Source of the DNA: JAIBJN01 sp963838795
GTDB taxonomy: Bacteria; Actinomycetota; Thermoleophilia; Gaiellales; Gaiellaceae
Direction: 5' to 3'
NCBI GenBank assembly: GCA_963838795.1
Contig: CAWISL010000018.1
Coordinates: 1-64,000 of the forward strand
DNA length: 64,000 bases
Shown here: positions 14,461 to 23,021 of the stretch, one piece after another
Numbering within the stretch: position 1 is the first letter of the stretch
How the letters are laid out: each line of letters starts with the position of its first letter
Program-made: the position numbers and the translations under genes
Notes under the pieces: model-generated
What the model saw: the letters and a program-made list of their open reading frames with translations, nothing else
Databases searched by the model: none
What the model was told of the DNA's origin: nothing

Positions 14461-15372
14461 TCAGAAGCGCTTTCTGAGCGCCAGGACCGTGCGGACGTAG
14501 ACTCGCGTCTCGGCGTAGAGGCCGTGTCGACGGACCGCCGCGGGACCCTGGTAGTAGGCCGCGAGCGCCAGCCGCCGGCTCCCTCCGAACTCGCGCAGGA
14601 GGTGGCGGAGGTAGACGATCCCCACCCTGATGTTGCCCCTGGCCGTGCGCTTGACGTTGCGTCCGAGCAGGACGTCCTCGACGAAGCGCCAGGTGGCCGG
14701 GATCACCTGCATCACCCCCCACGCACCGGCGGAGGACCTGACGTTCCACTGGAAGCCCGACTCCATCCACGCGACCGCGCGCGCGAGTCGTGGCTTGATG
14801 CCGTAGTGTCGGGCCCAGCGGCCGAGCATCCGCTCCACCTTGGCCGGGCTCGCGCCCCGCGAGTGCGGATGCTTCGGGCTTCGGGCCGCCCGCGCCTTCG
14901 TCCGCAAGGCCTTGCGGGTCGCTGGCCCCACGAGCCCGTCCGCGGCGAGGCCCCGGCTGCTCTGGAAGCGCCTCACGGCCCCCAGCGTGTTCCCGCCGAA
15001 GATCCCGTCGATCCCCCGCACGCCGGCGCCGCGGTTCGTCAGCTTGAACTGAAGGACGGACACATCCCAGCCGACCATGCCGCGCCTGATCAGGCGACGG
15101 CCGAAGTCGGGCCGCCCGAGCCGGCCCAGTCGCGCCCGGGTGCGGGGCCCGACGAGGCCGTCGACCTGCAGCCCGTGCCGGCGCTGGAACGCCCGCACGG
15201 CGCGACTGGTCTGCGGACCGCGGAGCCCGTCGATCGGCCCCCGGTAGAGCCCGTGCGAGCGCAGCGCGACCTGGGCCCCGGCGACGTCGGGGTCGAGCAC
15301 CCCCTGGGCGGGCGCGGCAGCGGTCAGAGCGACCAGGACGGATGCGAACGCCACGTACCTTCCGGTTCGCAT
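14461..15372 (-). CDS. Lytic transglycosylase with two peptidoglycan-binding domains
   Basis: This 303-residue exported protein has a signal peptide at residues 1-24. Two PG_binding_1 repeats follow (about 30-80 with GLYRGPIDGLRGPQTSRAVR and GLQVDGLVGPRTRARL; about 95-155 with GIDGIFGGNTLGAVRRF and GLAADGLVGPATRKAL). Then a Lys/Arg/Pro linker leads to an SLT/goose-lysozyme-like catalytic domain from about residue 185: AVAWMESGFQWN with the catalytic Glu, SSAGAWGVMQVIP and YLRHLLREFGGSRRLALAAY. It cleaves peptidoglycan glycan strands to 1,6-anhydro-muropeptides during wall growth or remodelling. A long GC-rich hairpin lies in its leader (15420-15465). Confidence 0.9.
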   Translation of the reverse strand: MRTGRYVAFASVLVALTAAAPAQGVLDPDVAGAQVALRSHGLYRGPIDGLRGPQTSRAVRAFQRRHGLQVDGLVGPRTRARLGRLGRPDFGRRLIRRGMVGWDVSVLQFKLTNRGAGVRGIDGIFGGNTLGAVRRFQSSRGLAADGLVGPATRKALRTKARAARSPKHPHSRGASPAKVERMLGRWARHYGIKPRLARAVAWMESGFQWNVRSSAGAWGVMQVIPATWRFVEDVLLGRNVKRTARGNIRVGIVYLRHLLREFGGSRRLALAAYYQGPAAVRRHGLYAETRVYVRTVLALRKRF

Positions 15373-15419
15373 GCGGGGTCCTTGGCTCCGCTCGCACCTT
15401 TTCCTGCCCGAAGAGAAAT

Positions 15420-15465
15420 GGGTGGGCGGGCCGTACCCCCTTGGCCTAGGGAGGCCCGCTCACCC
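15420..15465 (-). promoter_or_regulatory. Long hairpin in the lytic transglycosylase leader
   Basis: GGGTGGGCGGGCC (15420-15432) and GGCCCGCTCACCC (15453-15465) are complementary at 12 of 13 positions, with a 20-nt spacer. It lies 48 nt upstream of the start of the transglycosylase gene. Peptidoglycan hydrolase genes in actinobacteria often have c-di-AMP riboswitch leaders. I looked for the conserved ydaO core and did not find it, so the role of this structure is open. Confidence 0.45.
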
Positions 15466-15616
15466 TGGAGGGACGCGGCCATGAAGCTGCGTCCCGGCGA
15501 CACACGACCTGCGGCCGAATCGCGCGCCGCCCCCGGAGAATACCGATCAGCCTTCTGTGAACGCGGCGCCGTGTAAAGGCGCTGTAAAGATTACTGCTCG
15601 GGTGTGCGTCTTTCAG

Positions 15617-15691
15617 TCGGGGCGCCCGGATTTGAACCGGGGACCTCTTGTCCCCCAGACAAGCGCGCTAACCAGGCTGCGCCACGCCCCG
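15617..15691 (-). tRNA. tRNA-Pro (anticodon GGG)
   Basis: Read on the minus strand it folds as a complete cloverleaf. The acceptor CGGGGCG pairs with CGCCCCG. The D arm contains AGCCTGGTTA. The anticodon stem CTTGT/ACAAG has loop CTGGGGG, giving anticodon GGG. The T arm is CCCGG-TTCAAAT-CCGGG and the discriminator base is A. The total is 75 nt and CCA is not encoded. It would read CCC (and CCU) proline codons, consistent with the GC-rich codon use. Confidence 0.97.
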
Positions 15692-15897
15692 CGACTGGGC
15701 CCATCCTAGCGCCCCTCCGCGGACCTTGACGGCGCCGTTTCGCCGTGCGGAGCCGAACGGGGTTCCGCTCGGCCGCGGGGTACCCGGCAGGGCCCCTCTT
15801 CCCCCTCTTCGCTACCCCGGTGTGGCACCCCCGGGAGTCGGGGCCGGTTTGCCTCGTGGTCGAGCGTTCGGCAGAATCACGGCTCCAGGGCGACGCG

Positions 15898-16725
15898 TTG
15901 CGGACGTACACGATCACAGAGGCTGCGGATCTGACCGGCTTGAGCCGGAAGGCGATCGCCCGCCGGGTTGAGCGCGGGTCGCTCCGGTCGGTGGTGCGGA
16001 ACGGTCGGCGCCGCATCCCGCGCTCCGAGCTCGCCCGCGCGGGCCTCCTGGAGGAGGCCCACCACCGGCCCCGGGAGGGCGACCCCGATGCCCCCCTCCT
16101 TCCCCACCCCGCCTCCGCCGGGGCGCTCACCGAGACCGGGTCCAGCGAGGGGATGCTGGCAACGCTCGTCCGCGAGGTTCTCGACCGCTTCGAGCGCCAG
16201 TCGCAGGAGATCGCCCAGTACCGCGCGCTCACGGTGCAGGCCGAGAGCCTCCGCCTCACGAACGAGCTCGCCGACCTGCGCGTCCGGCTGGCCGAGCTGG
16301 AGCGCCAGCCGCCCCAGCCCGAGGCGGCGTCGCAACAGGCGGCCCAGCAGCAGGGGGTCGCAAGCGATCTCGGCCGGCGGGTCAGCGAGCTGACCAAGCA
16401 GGTCGAGGAGCTCTCGAACCGGGAGATCTGGCTTCCGCCTCAAGCGGCCGGCCGCCCGGCCCCACGGACGGCGGTGCCGATGCCACCCGCTCAGCCCCGG
16501 CCCGCCGCGCCGCCACAACCGCTGCGCCAGCCGGCGCCGCCCCGCACGTTCCGCCTCTCACGGACGAAGCGCTTCGCGCTCGAGGCAGCGTTCATCGTCG
16601 GCGTCGCCGTGATCGTCTGGCAGGCGACGCTCCCCACCCCCGCCATCGCGGTGGCGATGGCGCTCGCGTGGACGCTCGTCGCGGTCGTCGAGTGGGTCTC
16701 GTCCGAGCATCCTGCGAGAACCTAG
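15898..16725 (+). CDS. Membrane-anchored helix-turn-helix protein
   Basis: The protein is 275 residues if translated from the TTG at 15898 (AGGG upstream). The preceding frame has no family-like sequence. Residues 1-50 are a MerR/excisionase-like HTH (RTYTITEAADLTGLSRKAIA, RRVERGSLRSVVRNGRRRIP, RSELARAGLL). After a Pro-rich linker comes an approximately 100-residue coiled coil (LVREVLDRFERQSQEI, LADLRVRLAELERQ, VSELTKQVEELSN). A Pro/Gln/Ala-rich spacer leads to two transmembrane helices near the C-terminus (ALEAAFIVGVAVIVWQATL, PAIAVAMALAWTLVAVVEWV). The DNA-binding domain would be held at the membrane. Known analogues (RodZ-like, CadC-like) differ in order. The function is unknown. Confidence 0.75.
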   Translation: MRTYTITEAADLTGLSRKAIARRVERGSLRSVVRNGRRRIPRSELARAGLLEEAHHRPREGDPDAPLLPHPASAGALTETGSSEGMLATLVREVLDRFERQSQEIAQYRALTVQAESLRLTNELADLRVRLAELERQPPQPEAASQQAAQQQGVASDLGRRVSELTKQVEELSNREIWLPPQAAGRPAPRTAVPMPPAQPRPAAPPQPLRQPAPPRTFRLSRTKRFALEAAFIVGVAVIVWQATLPTPAIAVAMALAWTLVAVVEWVSSEHPART

Positions 16726-16738
16726 CCGTGAAACCCTC

Positions 16739-17038
16739 CTAGCTTTCGAGCCGACGGTAGAGCCGGTCGACGAGCTCGGGCATCTGCTCGAGCCGGGCCG
16801 TGATCGTGCGGATGCGGTACTCCTGGAAGTGCGCCGGCTCCACCTTCAGCGCCCTGGCCAGGGTCTCGATCACGTCGTTCGACGGCACCGGTCGGTTCCC
16901 GTGCACCATGTGGTTCAGGTAGCCGGCCGACAGGTCGGTCTTCGCCGCGAGGCCGCGGTACGTGACTCCTCGCTCGGCCATGAGCGACTGAACCGTCTCG
17001 CCGAACGGCTCCGTCGAGAAACGGCGTCTTCTCGCCAT
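16739..17038 (-). CDS. XRE-family HTH regulator
   Basis: The 99-residue protein has a Cro/CI-type HTH at about residues 12-68 (FGETVQSLMAERGVTYRGLA, AKTDLSAGYLNHMVHGNRPV, PSNDVIETLARALKVEP). It ends with a helix containing YRIRTITARLEQMPELVDRLYRR. The ATG overlaps the proS stop (TGATG), so it is the last gene of the rpsB-proS run and is translationally coupled to proS. Its TAG stop is followed on the minus strand by GAGGGTTTC, the motif seen after several other genes here. Target genes are unknown. Confidence 0.85.
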   Translation of the reverse strand: MARRRRFSTEPFGETVQSLMAERGVTYRGLAAKTDLSAGYLNHMVHGNRPVPSNDVIETLARALKVEPAHFQEYRIRTITARLEQMPELVDRLYRRLES

Positions 17039-18720
17039 CAAGGGACCTCCTTCGCGTGGTCGACGAGGGACTCGACGGCGATGCGCAGCTCCTCCCGGTC
17101 GGACCGGCGAAGCACGTCCGCCTTTCCGTCCTCGAGGGTCTTCTTGCCGATCGTGACGCGAACGGGACAGCCGAGCAGGTCTGCGTCGGCGAACTTCTCT
17201 CCGGGACGCAGGTCCCGGTCGTCGAGGAGCACCTGCAGGCCGGCTGACTCGAGGTCGTCCGCCGCCCGCTCGGCGATCTCCACGGCCTCGGCGCCGGCCG
17301 CGCCGATGGAGACGACCTCGACGTCGTACGGCGCCAGCGAGCGCGGCCAGGAGATTCCGTGCTGGTCGTGCCGCTGCTCGACCGCGGCCGCCATGATCCG
17401 TGCGGGGCCGATGCCGTAACTGCCCATGACGATCGGGCGCTCGACTCCCTGCTCGTCCAGGTACGTCGCGCCGAGCGGCTCGGAATAGTGCGTCCCCAGC
17501 TTGAAGATGTGCCCGACCTCGAGCGCGGTCTGGAAGCCGAGGTGCCCACCGCACTTCGGGCAGGTGTCTCCCTCTCGAGGCTCGCGGATGTCGGCGAACC
17601 GCGCCTCGAAGTCGCGGCCGTTCTGCGCCCCTCGCAGGTGCCAGCCGGTGCGGTTGGCGCCCACGACGAACTGGCCTTCCCGCAGCGCCTCGTCGGCGAG
17701 GATCGGACCCGAGAAGCCGATCGGGCCGATCGAGCCCGGGTCGGCACCGAATGCCTCTCGGATTTCGTCCTCGGCGGCGGGCCGAAAGCCGCTGCCGAGA
17801 GCCACCGTTGTCTTCGCCTCCTCCAGCCGGTCGTCGCCACGCACGAGCGCGAGGACGAGCGTGCCGTCCTGGGTCACAACCGGCATGGCCTTCGAGGTCG
17901 CGGCGGCGTCGATCCCGAGCAGGTCCGCGAGGCGTTCGATGGTCGTCGCCTTCGGCGTCTCGACCTCGGCCGGCGCGTCGAGGCGCTCGGGGAACTCGGG
18001 AGCCCGCGGAATGCCCCGGGCGACCTCCAGGTCGGCCGCGTAGTCCCCGTTCTCGCACGTCACCAGGGTGTTCTCCCCCGAGCCAGACGGCGCGAGGAAG
18101 TCCACCGAGTCGCTCCCGCCCATCATCCCGGACTCCGCTTGGACGGCGTGGTACTCGAGCCCGCAGCGCTCGAAGATCCGATGGTAGGCGCCCTCGTGCG
18201 CTCTGAAGCTCCGCTCGAGACCCTCCTCGTCACGGTCGAACGAGTAGGCGTCCTTCATGATGAACTCCCGCAAGCGGATGAGACCTGCGCGCGGGCGGGG
18301 CTCGTCCCGCACTTTCGTCTGGAAGTGGTAGAGGATCTGCGGGAGCTGGCGATAGGAGGAGATCTCGCGGGCGTGGAACGTGACCGTCTCCTCGTGCGTC
18401 ATCGCCAGGACGAACGGCCTGCCCATCCGGTCCTCCGTCTTCCAGAGCTCGGGAATCGAATAGCGCCCGCTCGTCTCCCAGAGCTCGGCCGGCGTGACGA
18501 CCGGCATGAACATCTCCTGGCCGCCGATGGCGTTCATCTCCTCGCGAATGATCTGCACCGCCTTCTCGTGGACGCGCCAGCCGAGGGGCAGGAACGACCA
18601 GAGTCCCGCGCTCACCTGGCGGATGAAACCGCCGCGGACGAGAAGACGGTGGCTCGCCGCCTCGGCATCGCCCGGGTCTTCCCGGAGCGTCGGGATGAAG
18701 AGCTGGGAGGCCCGGGCCAC
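17038..18720 (-). CDS. proS: Prolyl-tRNA synthetase (bacterial type)
   Basis: ProS charges tRNA-Pro. The protein is 560 residues from a GTG five bases after the ispG stop. Class II core motifs are visible: LLVRGGFIRQVSAGLWSFLP, then motif 2 around ILYHFQTKVRDEPRPRAGLI, and motif 3 near GSYGIGPARIMAAAVEQ. Between them, residues roughly 230-400 form the YbaK-like editing insertion (ATSKAMPVVTQDGTLVLALV) that marks the bacterial type and hydrolyses Ala-tRNA-Pro. The C-terminal anticodon-binding domain contains LLDDRDLRPGEKFADADLLG. Adjacency to ispG and rseP is a common actinobacterial order. Confidence 0.96.
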   Translation of the reverse strand: MARASQLFIPTLREDPGDAEAASHRLLVRGGFIRQVSAGLWSFLPLGWRVHEKAVQIIREEMNAIGGQEMFMPVVTPAELWETSGRYSIPELWKTEDRMGRPFVLAMTHEETVTFHAREISSYRQLPQILYHFQTKVRDEPRPRAGLIRLREFIMKDAYSFDRDEEGLERSFRAHEGAYHRIFERCGLEYHAVQAESGMMGGSDSVDFLAPSGSGENTLVTCENGDYAADLEVARGIPRAPEFPERLDAPAEVETPKATTIERLADLLGIDAAATSKAMPVVTQDGTLVLALVRGDDRLEEAKTTVALGSGFRPAAEDEIREAFGADPGSIGPIGFSGPILADEALREGQFVVGANRTGWHLRGAQNGRDFEARFADIREPREGDTCPKCGGHLGFQTALEVGHIFKLGTHYSEPLGATYLDEQGVERPIVMGSYGIGPARIMAAAVEQRHDQHGISWPRSLAPYDVEVVSIGAAGAEAVEIAERAADDLESAGLQVLLDDRDLRPGEKFADADLLGCPVRVTIGKKTLEDGKADVLRRSDREELRIAVESLVDHAKEVP

Positions 18721-18725
18721 GACGC

Positions 18726-19856
18726 TTATGAGGGACGCTGAGCGGCCTCGGCCATCATCAGGGCCGCCGGCTTGGCCAGCTTCAGTCGCTTCGGCCGGAC
18801 CATGCCGCCTTCGATCCACGTGTCGATCTCGCAGAAGAGCTCGTCCACGAGGAGCTCGGAGTCGACCTTCCTGAGGACGCGCCCGTGCGCGTAGATGAAG
18901 CCCGTCTCGCGCCCGCCGGCCACGCCGAAGTCGGCGTCGCCGGCCTCGCCGGGGCCGTTGACGGCGCACCCCATGACCGCGACCTCGAAGGCCTGTGGGT
19001 AGGCGCGCAGCCGCTCCTCGACGGATTCGGCCAGATTCCACACGCCGACGTTGTCGCGCCCGCACGACGGGCAGGCGATCATGATCGGCCCCCGCTCCCG
19101 CAGGCCGAGCGCCTTCAGGATCTCCCAGGCGACCTTGACCTCCTCCACGGGGTCGGCCGTCAGCGAGATCCGGATCGTGTCCCCGATCCCGTCCATGAGC
19201 AGGCTGCCGACGCCGATGGCGCTCTTGATCGACCCGGACGCCGGCGTGCCCGCCTCCGTGACGCCGAGATGGAGCGGGTAGGGAACCCGGTCGGCGAGCA
19301 TCCGGTACGCCCGGATCATCGTCGGCACCGAGCTCGACTTCACGGAGATCTTGAAGTCGACGTAGTCCAAGCTCTCGAGCAGCCGCACTTGCTCGAGCGC
19401 CTCCTCGACGAGCGCCTCGGCGGTGTCCTCCTGGGCCAGCTCGAGAAGATGCTTGGGGAGGGAGCCCGAGTTGGCGCCGATCCGCATTGGGATCCCGCGC
19501 GCCTTGGCGGCCCGCACGACCTCCGCGACCCTGTCGGGTCCGCCGATGTTGCCGGGGTTGATGCGCACGCCCGCCACGCCCGCGTCCACCGCCTTGAGGG
19601 CCAGCGAGGCATTGAAGTGGATGTCAGCGATCACGGGGATCGGCGAGAGATAGACGAGCTTCGGCAGCGCCTCCGCGTCCTCGTTCTTCGGCACGGCGAC
19701 GCGGACGAGCTCGCAGCCTGCAGAGACGAGCTCGCCGATCTGGGCCATGGTCGCGTCGACGTCGTGCGTCTTCGTGAGCGTCATCGACTGTACGACGACG
19801 GGCGCGCCACCGCCGATCGGGACGTTGCCGACCGTGATCTGCCGCTCGCTCGCCAT
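18726..19856 (-). CDS. ispG: 4-hydroxy-3-methylbut-2-enyl diphosphate synthase (IspG/GcpE)
   Basis: IspG converts MEcPP to HMBPP in the MEP isoprenoid pathway using a [4Fe-4S] cluster. The 376 residues are typical of the short bacterial form. The TIM barrel carries VADIHFNASLALKA-type and GVRINPGNIG motifs. The C-terminal cluster domain has CPSCGR, the third Cys in VMGCAVNGPGE, and the cluster-ligating Glu after NGPG. TAGACT 7 nt before the ATG suggests a separate leaderless promoter besides readthrough from rseP. It works with dxr, four kilobases away in the same run. Confidence 0.97.
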   Translation of the reverse strand: MASERQITVGNVPIGGGAPVVVQSMTLTKTHDVDATMAQIGELVSAGCELVRVAVPKNEDAEALPKLVYLSPIPVIADIHFNASLALKAVDAGVAGVRINPGNIGGPDRVAEVVRAAKARGIPMRIGANSGSLPKHLLELAQEDTAEALVEEALEQVRLLESLDYVDFKISVKSSSVPTMIRAYRMLADRVPYPLHLGVTEAGTPASGSIKSAIGVGSLLMDGIGDTIRISLTADPVEEVKVAWEILKALGLRERGPIMIACPSCGRDNVGVWNLAESVEERLRAYPQAFEVAVMGCAVNGPGEAGDADFGVAGGRETGFIYAHGRVLRKVDSELLVDELFCEIDTWIEGGMVRPKRLKLAKPAALMMAEAAQRPS

Positions 19857-19888
19857 CGCGCGAAGTCTAACGTCCGGCCGTTGTCTCT

Positions 19889-21115
19889 CTAGCCATCGCG
19901 GATGCGATCGATGTCGTTCGACAGGCCAATGAAGAACAGGAGGAGCACGAGCGCGATCCCGGCGATGGAGACGCGCTCGTAGGTCTCGCGAGCGATGGCC
20001 CGGCCGCGAATCCGCTCGGCTATGGAGAACGCGATGTGGCCGCCGTCGAGCGGCAGGAAGGGGAGCAGATTCAGAAGCGCGAGCGAGAGGCTGATGAAAG
20101 CGAGCACCTCGAGGTAGTAGCGGAAGCCCACCTCGAGCGACTCGCTCGAGACCTGGGTGATCCCCACGACGCTCGCCACCTCGTCCCGTCCCTCGAGGCG
20201 TACGAGGCGGCCGAGCCCGACGACGATTGCCTTCGTCACATCCCAGGTTACGTCGAAGGCCCGGCGAATCGATTCGAGCAGCCCGTAGCTCTCGTACTCC
20301 AGCCCGAACGCAAAGCCGAGCCTGTAGACGTCGTCAGCCGGGTCGAGCTGTGGCGTTCCTTCAAGCTGCAGCTGGGCCCCGTCCCGCTCGATGCTGAGCA
20401 TTACAGGCTCACCGCCGCTGCTCCGGATCGCCTCGGCGAGATCGGCGGACTCCCCGCCCGTCCGGTTGACGGCGACGACCTCGTCGCCGGGCTCGAGGCC
20501 CATCGCCTCGGCCGGCGAGCCGGGCACGACCTCCTCCACCGTCCGCGTCGCGCCGGTCGGCACGCCGACCATGAAGACGACGGCGAGCGCGAGGACGGCG
20601 AAGAGGTAGTTCGTGGCCGGCCCCGCGAAGATGACCGCAACGCGCTTCCAGGTCGGGGCGCGCCAATAGGCCTCCGGCGAGAGCGCGTCGTCGACGTCGG
20701 CGAAGCCGCGGTCGGCCGCCCGCCGCGCTCCCTCCGAGAGGTCGATGCGCCCGACGCGCTCCCGAAGCGCGGTGAGCTCGACTCTCGCATCGTCGAAGCG
20801 CTCCTCTACGAGCGCTTGCTCCACCGACGCCTCGGCAGCGGCGAGGGACGGCGCCTCTCTCCGAGCCGGCTCGAGGTGCGCTTCGAGATCGCCGGCCGCG
20901 GGCTTGTGCATCCCCGGGATCTTCACGTAGCCGCCCAGCGGAATCGAGCCGATGCCGTACTCGATGCCGTTTCGGTGCCACTTGACGAGCGCCGGCGGGA
21001 AGAAGATGTAGAACCTCCGCGGTCTCATCTTGACCGCGAGCGCGGTGAAGAAGTGCCCCGCCTCGTGGATGAGGATCAGGAAGGCGAGGCCCCCGATGGC
21101 GACGGCGATGTTCAC
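19889..21115 (-). CDS. rseP: RseP/site-2-type intramembrane zinc metalloprotease
   Basis: The 408 residues have HEAGH within the first transmembrane helix (metal ligands and catalytic Glu) and NLLPFLPLDGGH near the C-terminus (third ligand Asp). A central PDZ domain around residues 190-270 includes VVPGSPAEAMGLEPGDEVVA. An acidic Ala/Glu-rich insertion (about 80-150) lies between helix one and the PDZ domain. Such proteases cleave membrane-embedded substrates, for example anti-sigma factors. The GTG start is 8 nt after the dxr stop. The dxr-rseP-ispG order is widely conserved. Confidence 0.93.
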   Translation of the reverse strand: MNIAVAIGGLAFLILIHEAGHFFTALAVKMRPRRFYIFFPPALVKWHRNGIEYGIGSIPLGGYVKIPGMHKPAAGDLEAHLEPARREAPSLAAAEASVEQALVEERFDDARVELTALRERVGRIDLSEGARRAADRGFADVDDALSPEAYWRAPTWKRVAVIFAGPATNYLFAVLALAVVFMVGVPTGATRTVEEVVPGSPAEAMGLEPGDEVVAVNRTGGESADLAEAIRSSGGEPVMLSIERDGAQLQLEGTPQLDPADDVYRLGFAFGLEYESYGLLESIRRAFDVTWDVTKAIVVGLGRLVRLEGRDEVASVVGITQVSSESLEVGFRYYLEVLAFISLSLALLNLLPFLPLDGGHIAFSIAERIRGRAIARETYERVSIAGIALVLLLFFIGLSNDIDRIRDG

Positions 21116-21123
21116 GCGGACAC

Positions 21124-22191
21124 CTAGTGAACCAGCTGGCGGGTCAGCGCCGCCGCAATTCGCCGGGCTTCGGCGTCCATTGCTTCAAGCTCAGCGAGGT
21201 CGCCGGCCGGCACGCAATCCACCTGCGCGAGCGTTCGCTCGACGACGTCGGCGATGCCGAGGAAGGGCAGTTCGCCCTCGAGGAAGGCGGCGACGGCCAC
21301 CTCGTTGGCGGCGTTGAGGACACAGGGCGCCGTGTCGCCGGCCTCGCCCGCGGCGCGGGCGAGCGCGAGGCACGGGAAGGCCTCGAGGTCGGGCGCCTCG
21401 AACTCGAGGATCAGCCCGGCTGCGAGGTCGAGCGGCTCGACCGGAGTCCCGTCCCGTTCCGGGTAGGTCAGGGCATAGGAGATCGGCACCCGCATGTCGG
21501 GATGGCCCAGGTGGGCGAGCGCCGCGCCGTCGCGGAGCCGGACGACCGCGTGCACCACCGAGGTCGGATGGACGACCACCTCGATTCGCTCGTAGGCGAG
21601 GCCGAAGAGGAAGCGCGCCTCGATCAGCTCGAGCCCCTTGTTCATCAGCGTCGCGGAGTCGACCGTGATCTTGGGGCCCATGCTCCAGGTCGGGTGCGCG
21701 AGCGCGTCCGCCGGGGTCACGCGGGCGAGCTCCGCACGGCTACGGCCCCGGAACGGCCCGCCGGAGGCGGTCAGGATGAGCGAGCCCACGGTCTCGGCGG
21801 CATGGCCCTCGAGGAGCTGGAACGCGGCCGAGTGCTCCGAGTCCACGGGGAGCAGCCGGCCGCCTCCTCTCCCCCACGCGGCCAACGCGAGATCGCCTCC
21901 GGCGACGAGACTCTCCTTGTTGGCGAGCGCCAGGTCGACGCCGCGCTCGAGCGCCCAGAAGGTCGACGGCACGCCGGCGAAGCCAACGACCGCATTGAGC
22001 ACGACGTCCGGCTCGGCCCGCTCCAGCAGGTCGGTCAGGTCGCCGCCGACCTGCGTGAGGGGCGCGAGGCCGTCGATCGGCGTCGAGCCCGAGGAGGCCG
22101 CGACGAGCTCCAGCCCGGGGTGGTCGGCGACGATCTCGAGCGCCTGGCGCCCGATCGAGCCGGTGGCGCCGAGAAGTGCGATTCGCTTCAT
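21124..22191 (-). CDS. dxr: 1-deoxy-D-xylulose 5-phosphate reductoisomerase
   Basis: Dxr is the first committed enzyme of the MEP pathway, converting DXP to MEP with NADPH. The 355 residues include the nucleotide-binding LLGATGSIGRQALEIV, LANKESLVAGG, PVDSEHSAAFQLLEGH with the metal-binding Asp/Glu, SGGPFRG, ALAHPTWSMGPKITVDSATL, MNKGLELIEA and VLNAANEVAVAAFL. The sequence is slightly shorter than E. coli Dxr, mainly in the first domain. It is tightly packed between cdsA (10-nt gap) and rseP (8-nt gap). Confidence 0.97.
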   Translation of the reverse strand: MKRIALLGATGSIGRQALEIVADHPGLELVAASSGSTPIDGLAPLTQVGGDLTDLLERAEPDVVLNAVVGFAGVPSTFWALERGVDLALANKESLVAGGDLALAAWGRGGGRLLPVDSEHSAAFQLLEGHAAETVGSLILTASGGPFRGRSRAELARVTPADALAHPTWSMGPKITVDSATLMNKGLELIEARFLFGLAYERIEVVVHPTSVVHAVVRLRDGAALAHLGHPDMRVPISYALTYPERDGTPVEPLDLAAGLILEFEAPDLEAFPCLALARAAGEAGDTAPCVLNAANEVAVAAFLEGELPFLGIADVVERTLAQVDCVPAGDLAELEAMDAEARRIAAALTRQLVH

Positions 22192-22201
22192 CCTTGCCAG
22201 T

Positions 22202-23002
22202 CTAGGACTGGGTCAAGGCGAGCACGGCAAAGTAGGCCGCGGGCGCCGCAAAGACGATGGAGTCGACGCGGTCGAGCACGCCGCCATGGCCTAGGAGAAC
22301 CCGCCCCGAGTCCTTGACGCCGAGGTCCCGCTTGACCATCGACTCGAAGAGGTCGCCGGCGACGGCGGCCACGACGATCACGCCACCCAGGAGGAACGCC
22401 TCCCAGCCGACGATCCCCGTCGCGTAGTCGTTGAGCGCGAGCCAGGTGGTGAGGACGCCGCCGGCTACACCGAAGACGAGGCCCTCCCAGGTCTTGCCCG
22501 GCGAGATCCCCGGGGCCAGCTTGTGCCGCCCTGCGAGCCGGCCGCCGACGTACGCGAAGGTGTCGGCGACGAAGACGGTCACGAGCACGGTGATGAGAAC
22601 GAGCCGGCCATCGGGCTCCAGGTCGCGCACGAGGATCAGGAAGCCGAGGCCGAGGCCGATCCAGGCGGCACCCAGGACGGTCGTCGCGACCGCGACTGTC
22701 GTCGACTGGCGGGTCTCGGAGATCGCCGCGAAGACGAAAGCGAGGGCCACCGTGAGCGCGAATCCGCCGAGCATCCACTCCGGCCCGCCCCACGAGGCCC
22801 CGACCACGGCCGCCAGCGCCCCGCCGTAGCCCGCGAGCACGAGCGGCCTGAGCGCGCGGGCCATCCTGTAGAGCTCGTGCAGCGCCAGGAGGGCCGCCGC
22901 GGCAACGAGCGCGAACAGCGCCCAGCCGCCGTAGTAGGCCGTGAAGAGCACGAGCGGCAGGCCCGCCGCGATGACGGCGGTGCGGCTGAGCAGAGGGCTC
23001 AT
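22202..23002 (-). CDS. cdsA: Phosphatidate cytidylyltransferase
   Basis: CdsA makes CDP-diacylglycerol from phosphatidate and CTP for phospholipid synthesis. The protein is 266 residues from the ATG at 23002 and has about eight transmembrane helices. It carries the C-terminal signature SMVKRDLGVKDSGRVLLGHG followed by GVLDRVD, with metal-binding Asp residues. The usual Pro of the PGHGG block is Leu. A cytoplasmic PGISPGKTWEG loop is also conserved. It supplies the substrate used by the CDP-alcohol phosphatidyltransferase at 11.6 kb. Confidence 0.95.
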   Translation of the reverse strand: MSPLLSRTAVIAAGLPLVLFTAYYGGWALFALVAAAALLALHELYRMARALRPLVLAGYGGALAAVVGASWGGPEWMLGGFALTVALAFVFAAISETRQSTTVAVATTVLGAAWIGLGLGFLILVRDLEPDGRLVLITVLVTVFVADTFAYVGGRLAGRHKLAPGISPGKTWEGLVFGVAGGVLTTWLALNDYATGIVGWEAFLLGGVIVVAAVAGDLFESMVKRDLGVKDSGRVLLGHGGVLDRVDSIVFAAPAAYFAVLALTQS

Positions 23003-23021
23003 GGCCGGAGCTGGGTGAGGA

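Noticed and set aside
15481..15576. 31-codon plus-strand frame with GGAGGG upstream
   Set aside because: Low-complexity peptide lying in the leader of the minus-strand transglycosylase; no further support.
15373..15616. c-di-AMP (ydaO) riboswitch in the transglycosylase leader
   Set aside because: I could not find the conserved core segments; only a hairpin is supported.
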